Source: Zantedeschia hybrid cultivar (lineage: Eukaryota > Streptophyta > Magnoliopsida > Alismatales > Araceae). Taken from it: a stretch of DNA of 64,000 nt. How positions within the stretch are numbered: position 1 is the first letter of the stretch; every line of letters starts with the position of its first letter. The translations under genes were made by a program, and so were the position numbers. The notes below the pieces were generated by a model. The model ran no database searches and was not told the origin of the DNA. It saw nothing but the letters and a program-made list of their open reading frames with translations. Positions 24,898 to 36,262 of this stretch are shown in pieces. The stretch is taken from positions 39,195,196 to 39,259,195 of the forward strand of contig JARZZO010000013.1 of NCBI GenBank assembly GCA_030544215.1, written 5' to 3'.

Positions 24898-25203
24898 ACT
24901 TTAAATATAGGACACGTGCTAACCTTACCTATTACTACATTTACCTTGCACTAGTATGTGAGACACATACACCGGTGAAATTGTGTTTCTTGTGTGTGGT
25001 TTCCTACTTGTTCAGCATATATCTCTTTGTGCTTGAATTCGTCATATCTACAAGTTTCAAATAAAAATTTTTAAAATCCAATTCACCCCCTCTTGGATTT
25101 GCCATATAGACTGAGGCCAACAACTTTAAATATACCACACGTGCTAACCTTACCTATTACTACATTTACCTTGCACTAGTATGTGAGACACATACACCGG
25201 TGT
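24777..25203. repeat. Tandem duplication of about 225 bp at the LTR end
   Basis: The block starting TTCCTACTTGTTCAGCAT at about 24777 is repeated at about 25002, ending after ACATACACCGGTG near 24975 and 25202. The copies differ at only a few positions, so the duplication is recent relative to the surrounding decay. Confidence 0.8.
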
Positions 25204-25691
25204 CAAGTGTTGACATTGACATGTGTATCGAATACAATGAAATTTTAAAAAAGAGCATGATGACATGAAATATATGAATATCTACATATATTATATATAA
25301 AATACAGTATAATTATTGAAATTTATTTAAAATGTTAATGATGTAAATAAAATATATTTAATGTTAACATAAAAACAAATATTATCAAGTATTTATTTTG
25401 AAACTTTAATGTAGAGTCGACAACAGGTAGCATTCAACTGCTCTGCTGTGTCCAAGTACTAATATATATATGTATGTAGTTCTTTAATGGAAGTTCTGTA
25501 ATATAAGTAAAAGTACCTATCAAATCATAAAAATGCACCATAAGATATATAACAGAATGAGGAAGGAAAACCCATCGTCGTGCCACCTAAGCACTCAATT
25601 AACATTATCCGTTAAGAGTGGAAAACCTTCCAATTTCCATCCCAAAACTCCATGCCTATCGCATATGATTACGGAGGTGCATGCAAACAAT

Positions 25692-25872
25692 GAGAAGAAA
25701 TCCTTTTAGCATACATATGGATCGAAGTCCAGTAGTACTGAGAGGAGGATGACTTAAACATTTGTCAATTTAAGATCACATGAATTTTTTTTTTTGTAAT
25801 ATTTGACCTCCCTCCCCCTCTCAGTAAACTGCTGGACTCCGGTCCAAATATGTACTGAGAGGATCTTTTCTC
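25692..25872. mobile_element. 181-bp Mutator-like MITE
   Basis: Inverted termini GAGAAGAAATCC and GGATCTTTTCTC continue inward as an inverted repeat of about 55 bp (ATGGATCGAAGTCCAG, then GTACTGAGAGG). The flanks GCAAACAAT (25683-25691) and GCAAACAGA (25873-25881) match at 7 of 9 bases, the target-duplication length of Mutator-type elements. Confidence 0.75.
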
Positions 25873-26229
25873 GCAAACAGAATACAGACATCACCACACA
25901 GCATACATAAGACGTTATAATGATATAAAATAGGATTTTCCCTTCGGGGTTTCTTCATAATTCAGTGGAAGTCCCCATATCCAGCAGAACTAGTAAAAGC
26001 TGTCTCCCAAACTTGAAATAGTATTTCGCCATGGATGAAGTAGCTAGAAGTATACAAGTTTCGATCACCTTAGAAACTTTCCCCACTTTCTATTTGAATT
26101 CAAGACTTTTTTTTTCTAGTATTATCTTTAAAGAAAGAAACTCATGGTGGCTTGCTTCGATTTTCGTTAAACGTATCATGCAAATTCTATTTTCTGTTTG
26201 CCTAAATTATTTGATTATTCTCATATGAT

Positions 26230-28390
26230 ATGGTTTAGAACATGACTATATACTGTTGCAAGAACTTTATCATAGATGTTTGCCTAAACTTTATCATAGA
26301 TGATTTTTCTATGCTTCACAAGATTTTTCTTCATAAGTAAACATCAATCTTCCTCATTCAAAGTAGATTTTATCGTATGACATGTCTACTGAAAATGATA
26401 TCAATTAGCTTATTATGAAGCTAGCATTTTTTATCAATTAATATCGCATGGTCAAGGCTTCCCAAGTCCAAAATCTTGACTACGCTCGTCCAAAAGATGA
26501 TACATCCTCATCATGCATATTATCCGATCTTCCTCAAAATCTATCATTTAATTGACTTACATGCATGGCATGGTTTTATCACCTGCCGGACAAGAACAAA
26601 TGCCTCTACCCTAAGTCCAAGGGATATGATTGTATGTACATTAATATTGAGAAGGAAATTTGAGTAGTAAGAGATATGGCAATCTTTTCCCACAAACCAT
26701 CCGGTTCTGTGCGGGGGGACCTGTGAGCTATGAACAGAACATATTGACGGCAACGCATGATGGTCCATACATGATATAATTATGAAGAAAGCTAAGGCAC
26801 ATCTCCGTGAAAACCATATAGCACCCTTATTTAGAAGAGCAAATTAATATAAAACCAAGATCTTCTGCACTACTCAGGATTATGGCATCTAAATTGATTA
26901 ATGGCGATGACTTCTTACTAGCTAGGGATAACATGTTTGGCATGGAAATGTCATATTATTGGTAAGATTTTAGGTCAAGAAAAACTCTTCTCAGGCAGAG
27001 GATGTGTATTAGTCTTACGACGTCATTTTTTATACCATTTCTAATTGAAAGTACTTTTAGACTTTGATCTAATTCCTTTTTGAAAAATAAAAATTAAGTG
27101 CTAGAAGTCATTTTTGTAGCTGCGCATCTTAGTTGTCTTTTCCTCCTAGTCAAAAGTTCAAAGTTGAACGATCCTAAATTGAAAAAAAAAAGAGTAAGAA
27201 TATTGACGACGAATTGAGTTCATTATAACCATTTTCACTCAATACTTTTTATCTTAAATGAGGAAGCCAAAATGACTTTGAGACTATGAATTTCACCAAA
27301 CATCCCCTCTAGGTGGACCGCTAACCCACTTAATTGCCAACATTCAATCCACCCATGCATGTATATATGGCAACCATTGTGAACCCAAATTTCATTAGGT
27401 TTAAGCTATAGTTTCCTTTGCTATGTATCAATTGTTGAATAAGTTTAACCACTTCGTACAACCATTGATTGTGGGTGGACTCTGATCGGTTATTTGAACC
27501 CTAATAACAAATAAATTGTTTAGAGATTTAAACGTCGAAATATTTAGTGATCCAAGGCTCAGAACATTCGAAGTGGAATAAAGAAATTAAAGATGATGAA
27601 ATATTCCATCCCAACCTCAAATATTCACCATTAATTGTTCAACTGTTTTTTGCCAAACAAAAATATATAGGTGTTGGAATATCCTGTGTCCTACCTGATC
27701 AGTCAAACAAGCAAAAAGGAGTAACTATTTTGCAAGCTGAACGTCTTTTAGACCATCAATATCCGGTTGCCAAACAAGGGTAGAGATTCGGTAATTAAAA
27801 AATGAATATTTGGCGATTTGGCTATTAATTGATGATTTAACTCAAAACGCCTACAACTAATTAAAAGAATATTCGCAGATTACATCTCTACTTGTAGTTT
27901 ATGATAACACTTTCCTTCCAAATATTTCCTGTCATCCCTTCCAAACACTTTCACACCGCTGGTTCTCCGTTTCAAATCAATAACCTATACCTATATATTA
28001 AATGAAAGGGCCGGTTCTTCGTCGTCCTCCTCTCCCGTTCACATGCCGTACTACTCCGGTTCACACGTTCATCGGTCCGGTTCATACTCTTTACGTTTGG
28101 TGATTTGTACCACTGGAAATGATATGGTTGCCAAAGCTTTTTAATTCACGTTTTCACACAACTGGGTTCTCCCTTTCACATACATCCCTCGGTTGCAAAA
28201 GCTCCTTAGTTCACATTTCTACATCATTGCGATCCACATTGGTATTTCTTCTAGCTTGGTTCCAAAATCTTTGGAACGCATGAAAACCATTAGGCAAGCC
28301 ACGAACGTCTGCTGCATCACATCTGCACTGGTCCTAAGAAGATTTCCATGATCCTCCTCAAAACTTTTACTTCATCTCATTATTGTCTCC
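26230..28390. other. No gene recognised in the left part of duplication unit 1
   Basis: AT-rich DNA homologous in pieces to 41480-43940. Short ORFs at 26476-26667 and 27547-27783 have no recognisable domain and are not preserved in unit 2, so they are not called as genes. Confidence 0.5.
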
Positions 28391-28393
28391 ATC

Positions 28394-28613
28394 TAGTGGC
28401 GGATCCAGCATATATCCAGTGGGGTCCTGTGACCCCACTGGATTTTGCAAAATTTACTAAGGCCCTCTAATTTTGACCTATTAGAGTGACTAGCCACCGA
28501 TCTCGATCTATTAGAGTGATCTCACTGACCCACTAATTCCAACTCAATAGAGTGAATTCACTAACCCACTGTCTGAGTGACCCCACTGAACAAAATTTCT
28601 GCGCCCGCCACTG
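28394..28613. mobile_element. 220-bp hAT-type MITE with empty site in unit 2
   Basis: The ends TAGTGGCGGATCCAGCA and GCGCCCGCCACTG form inverted repeats. A perfect 8-bp direct repeat TCTCCATC flanks it (28386-28393 and 28614-28621). The paralogous position near 43949-43960 has only one copy of the target (GCGTCCATC) and no element, so it inserted after the duplication. Family members occur at 42787 and 45780. Confidence 0.92.
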
Positions 28614-28689
28614 TCTCCATCCATTTACATATAATCCTAAACTGCTTATCATCATGTGCTCGACAGACTAATTCTTTTCATTTAGTGCA

Positions 28690-28975
28690 TTCTGACGTCA
28701 ATCATCATGTGCTCGAGAGCTCCAGGATACGTTGGAGCACTCTAAGATGCTTTGCGATGCCTCATCATGCTCTTAAAAGCATCTCGAAATCATCTTGGCG
28801 TACTCGAACTCATCTTAGAGCTCTTGAGTGCATGCTCAAGCCCTCAAAGCATCATGAGACGCTAGAGAGCATTCTAGAACGCATCTTGAAAAGTATCATG
28901 TGTTCGAGAGTTTAAGGATGTGCTCGAGCACTTCAAGATGCTCTTCAATGTCCCATAATGCTCTTGAAAATTAAT
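28690..28975. repeat. Degenerate short repeats built on GAGCAT / ATGCTC words
   Basis: Words such as ATGTGCTCGAGAG, GATGCTTTG, CATCATGCTCTT, AAAGCATC, GAGAGCATTC and AAGATGCTCTTCAA recur every 15-30 bp on both strands. The open frame through it (28577-28915) is a by-product and has no domain. Confidence 0.5.
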
Positions 28976-29310
28976 CTATTGAGTGTATTTTTTTATTTTT
29001 TTAATCCGGCCTTACCCATAAAGGCTGACGCGCAATTGATGTTGGAACATAATTTACAGAGAGACATAAAGCATGTGAGGTTTTCAAATGGCGCTGATGA
29101 ACATGGGACTCATTCTAACTCACCTATTTGCTCCCATATCAATTAAGAGCGTCCATAACGAGGGTTGTGGATGACAGTGCAGATTGAAACAAGTATGGGA
29201 TCTGCAGGACGAATGCCGTATTGGTGAGGGCATGTACGCATTTGAACAGAGATCGACAGATTCTCTGGGTTGCATTGCGCAGTTGGCCAACAGCAGAACG
29301 CCACGACCTC

Positions 29311-29438
29311 TATGATAAAAAAATCAAAGAAAGCGTCACACTGCAGCATAGAACAAATAACATTTCATGCAGCCAGGCCCATGCCTAAACTGAAATCCCC
29401 CGGTGGACCCTGTTTCCATATTGCTAAGCAAATTTATC
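29311..29438. mobile_element. 128-bp insertion upstream of bHLH copy 1, absent from copy 2
   Basis: Unit 2 reads CGACCTCTAGATGG without interruption (46681-46694). In unit 1 the same site is split by sequence beginning TATGATAAAAAAATC and ending AATTTATC, with TA on both sides. A TA duplication and weak GATAAA/TTTATC ends could indicate a Tc1/mariner-type MITE. It lies about 65-195 bp before the ATG and may alter the promoter or 5' UTR. Confidence 0.6.
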
Positions 29439-29503
29439 TAGATGGAGCTATGTTTGTACTAGTCTATTAATAAGACGACACCACACCCCATCTTGCAACG
29501 AAC

Positions 29504-30531
29504 ATGGAGGAACTGGGAGGAGATGAGTACTCCCCGTACTGGGAAGCTCAGACGTTTCTCAAGGCTGGGGAGTTCGATTGGTGAGCAGGACTCAACACGA
29601 CCTATATAACCAAAGTACTCCACCTCGCATTACTGTTTTCTTCTAATAAGAAGTTTTTTCTGCGTTTGTGTGTCGGTTATTAGCTTTGAGGATTTCGATT
29701 GGAGCAGTCTGATCATACCGGATGAGGGCATCTCCAGCCACCAAGACTCGAACTCCCCGGAGGGAAGTACTACTACTTCTTCCGAAGCAGCGAAGAACGC
29801 CATCACGGAGAGGAACAGGAGGAGGATACTGGATGAGAAGCTCTACAACTTGAGAAGCGTGGTGCCCAACATCACCAAGGTAGCATGTACAAACATGAGA
29901 GAGAGAGAGAGAAGGCTGGCTGACATCAACTTCTTTCTATGTGGACGTTAACTCGATGGGCTTGTTAATTTGTTGCCGTGTTTAGATGGATAAGGTATCC
30001 ATCCTTAAGGACGCGATCAACTACATCGAGAAGCTGCAGGAGGAAGAGAAGACGATTTTGGCGGAGATGACGGCTACAACCGGCGAAGAGGCGATACCAA
30101 CCTTCGAACAGAACTCCTGGTCGTCCCAAGAGAGAAGTAAGAAGAGGAGGAAGGTGGTGCCACGAAGTGAATCCATGGAGCCCCCCATAGAAGTCACCTC
30201 CGTGAGACACAAAGCTTCCGCTTAGAATATATATATATCTTGTGTCGTCTGTTCTTTCTTCCGACTTGTTACGAGGGCCGTGCAGTCCCAGGCATGGCTC
30301 TGAGACGGTTGTGTTTTGCTAAATAAGTACTTGGTTTTGCTGTTGGGATGTGCGTGCAGCTGCAGGTGAGCGAGGTGGGAGAGATGGCCTCGCTTGTGAG
30401 CATAAGATGCCGGAAGAGAAGGGGCACCGTTGCCATGCTTTGCGAAGTCCTCGACACTCTTGGACTCAAGATCATCTCTGGCAATATCACTTCTTTGTCT
30501 GGACAGCTTCTGCACAACCTGCTTGTTGAGG

Positions 30532-30580
<49 letters not shown>

Positions 30581-30870
30581 AATAAACCCAGATTACTTAT
30601 GTCAAGATGAGCGATCCGTGAATCAAATCAAAGAGGGCTTCACGATTATACAGTTTTCGAAATCAAGATCTTCGGCATCTCTATTGCTTGGGAATATATA
30701 CACAGGATGAGAATTGATGATCAAGATCTGTCGTTTAATTTGTTGAGTTTATTATTTAGCTGCTTTCTGAACCGTGCTGCCGCATTCTGATTTCTCATGT
30801 TCAGGCAGACGAAATCGAGAGGACTCAGCTGAAGGAGAAGATTGAAATGGCGATTAATTTCAAGGCTTGA
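29504..30870 (+). CDS. bHLH transcription factor, bHLH35/bHLH27-like, copy 1
   Basis: Five exons give a 241-residue protein: 29504-29580, 29684-29879, 29986-30201, 30360-30530 and 30805-30870, all with GT-AG introns and consistent phase. The basic region lies in exon 2 (KNAITERNRRRILDEKL), with helix-loop-helix continuing across the exon 2/3 junction (SVVPNITK/MDKVSILKDAINYIEKLQ). A basic nuclear-localisation-like RSKKRRK follows. The C-terminal half is an ACT-like domain (SEVGEMASLVS to FKA). Exon order and length match the Arabidopsis bHLH35 group. E9 and R13 for E-box contact are present and position 5 is Asn rather than His. Compared with copy 2 it has Ile for the conserved Lys after RRR, Arg for Thr in SITC, and Met for Lys in AKLCEV. 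Target genes are unknown. Confidence 0.92.
30531..30804 (+). other. Intron 4 of bHLH copy 1, with CT microsatellite
   Basis: A run of about twenty CT repeats (about 30532-30579) follows the donor directly. Copy 2 lacks it and has a longer intron (782 bp) because of a MITE and other sequence. The long pyrimidine run just after a 5' splice site is unusual and could affect splicing. Confidence 0.75.
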
Positions 30871-31013
30871 TGCTCCATGAAGTTGCAATATGGTTTTCAG
30901 ATGATGACGTGAATGCTAAAGCATTTGCAAGGATTGTGTCATTGTCACGCCACACTCTCCCCCACCCACAAGTTCTTTATATCTACGTACATTTGTGGCA
31001 ACCTTTCAATTTG

Positions 31014-31194
31014 GAGTCCGGATCTTCTACGGTCCTCGTTGGACCGTGAAGAGTCAGTACTCATTAAGAGAGAGGAGGGAAAAAAAAATTCGAAAAACAT
31101 CCTGTCTGAGTCTCCTGCATTCAATTCTGCCCCCCTCTCCCAATAAGTACTGACCCTCTACGGTCCAACCAGGACCGTAGAGGATCCAGACTCC
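31014..31194. mobile_element. 181-bp MITE downstream of bHLH copy 1, empty in unit 2
   Basis: Terminal inverted repeats of about 48 bp start GAGTCCGGATCTTCTACGGT and end ACCGTAGAGGATCCAGACTC(C). The direct repeat TCAATTTG flanks it (31006-31013 and 31195-31202). Unit 2 reads CTCTCAATTTGTGG uninterrupted near 48758, an exact empty site. TSD length of 7-8 bp favours hAT. Confidence 0.9.
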
Positions 31195-31479
31195 TCAATT
31201 TGTGGTATCCTCAGCTGCCATGTTCTACCCTATCCGTTTCTACGTGAGAGAAATATCAATGTTTATACAATTTGGTTTATATTTTGTGGGTTTTACGTGG
31301 ATGGTACATTCATTCTTAAGAAGCTTATCGGTTTGTCTGAACAACTAGATATGATTCACCAAAACTGCATAGCGAGCTTTCTTTCATGCAGTTATGGTGA
31401 AGATTAGTGTTATCAGTTCGTTACTTGATGATTATATTTATACTCTAATCATTAAGAAATTTGAATCTTCTAAGTATAC

Positions 31480-31620
31480 TTTAGAATTAGACTGAGAGGA
31501 AGGAAAAGAGCTTAAAAAAAAAGACTCAACGAGAATGAGAGAAGCCCCGCGTGATAGATTTTTTTCTGTTTTTTTGAGTTCAATCCAAACTTGTACTTAG
31601 AAGATCCTTTTTCATCATTA
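31480..31620. mobile_element. Degenerate Mutator-like MITE shared by both duplication units
   Basis: TTAGACTGAGAGGAAGG near 31488 and GAGTTCAATCCAAACTTGTACTTAGAAGATCC near 31577 match the family ends seen at 21794 and 48262. The paralogous element is at about 49055-49205, so this insertion predates the duplication. Confidence 0.55.
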
Positions 31621-32139
31621 AGTACGACATTTTTCATAACATCTTATTCGAATTAGTCATGCCAAGAACGGTTTATAAAGACAATGTTCTTAAACCATTT
31701 TCCACCACTATTCAGATTCTTATGCATATAAAGTTACATCTGAATGCTTCCAAAGAACATGCAGTTGCATTTATAACATTGGAAAATCCAAACTTTTACA
31801 TTTCCCCAGGAGCAACCCGGGCTTGGCAGATGTACCAAAACTGCACCTATTTTCAGAAAATATGATTCTTGTCCTAATAAAGCAAGGGGGCGGGGAAATA
31901 CTCTTCTCCAAATTAAGCTCTGTCCCTATATAGCAAATGAAACAAGAGTTAGATAGGTTAAGTCTTTTTTCCAAGCTTTCTCTGCGGAACCGTGTTTTGG
32001 GATAGTTCGATATGTAAGTTAAACTGGCTCAGATTATAGGTGACGGACAAGCCTCCCTGTCTGCCCAAGTTCGTGGGGGTCCATACTAGAATGGCCTTGT
32101 TATCGTCAATACATCCACGCTTTTTCTCCGATAGGTCTA

Positions 32140-32458
32140 TGAACATAGTTTAAAAGGTCTTTAAGGCTATTGTGAGGCACTTTTCAAGAGTCTTACAAGG
32201 CGCAAGTCTTGAGGCATCATGAGAGGTAAGTCTTACTATTTTAAAGAAATGATGTTAAAATTATTAAATAAAATTAAATAATGTTGATTTGACATTGATA
32301 ATTTTATTTTTACTTATATAATAGGACCCGTACAAATGAATTATACAGCAACAATCACGGATAGTTATATACCGTCCTCTCTTTTGGTGTTGGAAGTAAA
32401 AGAGTTGGATTTAGTTTTCATTATTTAATGTTGTTTATCTAATAGAATTGTCAACATT
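32140..32458. other. No gene recognised
   Basis: AT-rich stretch at the point where homology with unit 2 breaks, just before the copy B LTR-like repeat. A short phrase TCTTTAAGGC..GAGGCAC..CTTACAAGGCGCAAG resembles parts of other plant repeats. Confidence 0.4.
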
Positions 32459-35400
32459 TGTTATGTTCTAAATCCAAGTCATTTTTTTAAACTCTGACTC
32501 CGATTACATAATCTTAGAATAAATCATATCATAACAAATATATATGAAAGTTAAACAACTACAAAGAGATTTAAATAAATGTCATGACTATTAATTAATT
32601 TAAAATTTTCAAACATACATAATACTAAAGTCCATAAATTATAGTATTCATCATTTAATATCTAAATTCTCAATCTTTCTAAATTAAGACAAAAATCAAT
32701 GTCTCATATAATTCTCTACTATATCAAACTACTGATTTGATAACCAACAAGTCTTCTGAAAATTCAATATGTTTGATTTTCTATTTAAGCGAATTTTGAA
32801 CCGGCCTCTTTTGAAAACAGTTTGTCAATTTTATGAGTCCACCACTCAGTAGGTTTCAAACTATCCACATGACTTAACATAAAGTAAATTTGTAAATCAC
32901 ACTATAACATTATATTAAACATGATCTTACACACTTCTACATATATCTCAAATAAAAATATGATACAAAATATGATCATATAGAAGTTAAGCAAATCAAA
33001 TGTATTTTCTAATAACATGAATTGATGAACTAATATATAGTATATAGGGTATGATCAAATTCATATCAGACATATCAAATTCTAATAACCATGATCAGAA
33101 CGTATCACATATTGAATAGAACATATCAAATTGTCAAAGCTTACGTAACTCCTGAGCACATCTCATATCCAATAGCAAATATTATAACATACTACCTTAT
33201 CAAATCAAATTCATATCAAGAATGGATTAGGACATATTTATATGATTTTAAAGAAATAATTAATTAAAATGATCAAATGATTCAAATGACTAAACTGAAT
33301 TTAAAATACATATCAAAATAAAGATTTCATATATATGTGTCAATCAAATATATCAAATCACATCATAATAGATATACACCCAATCACAATATAAGGAGCG
33401 AAACAAAATAAATGTCAAAACATCTAGGCAAATAATACAGAGGTCTTAGTTATTGCGCAGAACTAGAGAGTTTCAGTTCTACCCAACTCTAAATAATCAA
33501 GACGCTACGTATCATCGTCTCCTGATTTAGCTGACCGAAAATCAAGATTTCACCTATTTGTCCTTAGGTCCAACAAAAATACCTTATTCAATATGGATGC
33601 TCGTAATGAAATTGGGTCAAATATCTTCTTAAGATAGTAATATCCAAACAAAATCAAATAATTATGCCACAATCAGATTAATAGAGGTCAAACTAAGACA
33701 AAAATAAATATATATTTAAAATTTGTATTAACAAAGTACTACATATAAATATAAGTCAAAAAATATATTTTTATATACAAAATAACCACTTAAAAAGTCA
33801 TCATAATCATATACAAATAAAATTAGAATAAAGATGATACTAACATATTAATGGAGTGAAAATTAAGTTTCAAGATTTTTTTTCATAATTTTTGAATAAA
33901 TAAACAGATTTGTTAGCCACTAAAGTTAATTTTTAGAACAAAAAAAATCAACAAATAGAATGAATATCACCAAACATATTAAAAAAATTTCTAAACTTGC
34001 TGAACATGTCAAATACGTCATATGAAAAATGTGGACAAACTTTCATCAATTTTTGAATTGGTTTGATATGATTTTGGACGACTCCTTTCAATTTTGAAAA
34101 TTTGATTATAATAAAATTTTAGCAAATAAAATAGAGGGAAAAATAAATACAAACATGGTCAAAAAAACTCTAAAAAATTACAGAGAAGTCAAAGACAATA
34201 AAATAAAGATCTCCACAAAATTTAACATGATTTGAACATGAATCAAGTGAGATGGAAGATCTACAAGTTGAGATTTCAAAACTATCTAGACAAATATTGT
34301 ATACTTCGATCAGAATATTATGAAATAAATAGTAAAAGAACTTAGAGAATTATAAACTTTATTGGACATGAATATAACCTTCAAAATAAACTTCTATCAA
34401 AATGTTAGCTCAATTAAACATAGGACCAAAGAGAACAAAAACCTATAACTCAAATAACCATAGGTGAAAACAAAAAAGATTGAATGGACATATTACTGAG
34501 AGAATAATCATAGAATAAATAATAATTGAGTTAAAAAAAAAAGAAACTTCATAATCATGAAGTAGACATATATATTAATCTTCTTATCACTTGATTAGCT
34601 TTTGAAAATGTTTAAAATATAATTTTTAATAAAAAAAATCACACTTGGATATATTTGTCTATCGTTTGAAGAAAGATCGATTTTTAGTTCTCTTATATTT
34701 TCACTGTTATCTATTCATTATTTTCCTCTTCTAAGTTCTTTTTTATATTCTATAAGTCTCTTGAAACTACTATCAAGTATTAGAATCAACTCTCATAGAG
34801 TTTAACCCTCTCTTATCTCTTAAGAATAACCCTATAAACTTATCTTCTAAGAAGAGTTGCGCCCCCTAATAGCTCCAACACAAATTCAAAGACTTATTTA
34901 TACTTGTTTTCCTTCCTAATACAATCATTAATACCTCATTTCTTTGTTGGAATCGAACTCCAACTCCACATGACTTAATCTCCAAGTTAAGATGGCAATC
35001 ATAGTACAAATCAGACTCTTTTCACACAACATGTAGTTTCATTTTCTAAAACCTCTACATTTGACCTCTAAAATGTCATAATTTGAAAAAAATTCTCTTC
35101 GAACGAAGTTTTAGAACTTTTTATTATTTTTTTAACGTCACTAATCTTACCATTTTTACATTTTTATGTAAAAAATTATCCCCATTTTATTAACTTACTT
35201 TCCTAAGCACTCTAAACTCAGAAATTTAGTAGATTCTATTCCTATATAAAGATGTCATGATTCCTACTAGTAAACGATTTATTTTAAAAATATGTTGTTT
35301 ATAAAAATTCTAGAATTTTGCATTATCTTTTTAATGAGAGCTGTCATATCCAATTTAAAAATTTCTACACAAAGTTATACCTAAAATACTAGAGTGTTAA

Positions 35401-36000
35401 GTAAATCTGTGTGTATAATTCTTGTCCGAGTATGATTCAAATTATAACTTTCTATCTACTAATTGAGATACTAACTATACTCAAATTTATTATATTCTAG
35501 TTCTAATCCAATTAAAAAATGTCTTACATAACTTTTCAGGTCGTGACTAACTTTAATTATATTTTCTTTTATTTCTTAATTTGAATCATAGTTCTACTAT
35601 GACTTATTTCTCATTGTTAGTTATTTTTAAAATTGATCATCGATATTTGGACCTCTAAAATATCTAAATCAGTAAAAATTATCTTCTACAATATTATATA
35701 TCTTTTCATGCTCTTTCCAATAATATCAACTATGTCTTAATCTGAGTTCTCTATAAAAAATTATCATTATTTTACTATGTTGCTATTTAAAGCACCTAAC
35801 CCTAAAATTTTAACTAAGGTAGTGTGTTGTTCTTACTAGTATTGTTGGGTTAATAAACTTTCATAATTAAGTAATTAGACTAAATCAAATTACTTAAACT
35901 TACTAATATATTCTCATAATTAATTAATTCATCTAACTTAAATTCATTAAAGTATTGTAAAAGTGCAAGACATAATATTATTATATCATATTTTAAGGAC
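32459..36000 (+). mobile_element. LTR-like repeat copy B, related to 13529-16747
   Basis: It begins TGTTATGTTCTAAATCC, aligned to the TGTTACG start of copy A. It then shares the landmarks AATCACAATATAAGGAG (33383), AACATCTAGGCAA, GTCTTAGTTATTGCGCAGAAC, CTACGTATCATCGTCTCC and ACAAAATTT at similar spacing. No coding potential is visible. It is much more diverged from copy A than solo-LTR siblings of one recent burst would be. It interrupts duplication unit 1 between 32.15 and 36.0 kb. The right boundary and target duplication could not be placed. Confidence 0.6.
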
Positions 36001-36009
36001 AATAAAGGC

Positions 36010-36262
36010 GGCATGAGTCTTATTTTAAGGACAAGTTTCTTTCTTTGTAAGAAATTATTTTAACACTAACGTGATAGTTCTGCGTTCTTCCAATGTTCAT
36101 TCCAATCTCAAAAGTTCTACCATAAAGAACAATTTTCTCTCCACAAATGTCGTTACTTATGAGGGACCCCTCGAACATAAGTTCCCACGAATTTGTGAGA
36201 CAAATTCCTCCTCGGTAACCGTTAGAGGTAGGATTTGAATTCATGACCGTCCTTATACAAGG
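36010..36262 (-). mobile_element. tRNA-derived SINE-like element, degenerate
   Basis: On the minus strand, AGGACGGTCATGAATTCAAATCC resembles a tRNA-type B box. It is followed by a body shared with 49960-50170 (GAATTCGTGGGAACT, then GGGGTCCCTCAT, then TGTGGAGAGAA). Both duplication units carry it at matching places, so it is older than the duplication. Confidence 0.6.

Noticed and set aside
28577..28915. 112-codon ORF before bHLH copy 1
   Set aside because: It starts inside a MITE, runs through word-rich repeat DNA and is not present in unit 2.
29986..30225. Reading exon 3 of the bHLH gene straight on to a stop at 30225
   Set aside because: A GTGAGA donor at 30202 joins in phase to LQVSEVGEM at 30360, giving the expected ACT-like domain; read-through would drop it.
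30222..30515. Minus-strand ORFs over the bHLH gene (also 47214-47810)
   Set aside because: They overlap exons 3-4 and the intron between them, and mirror each other only because the genes are duplicated.
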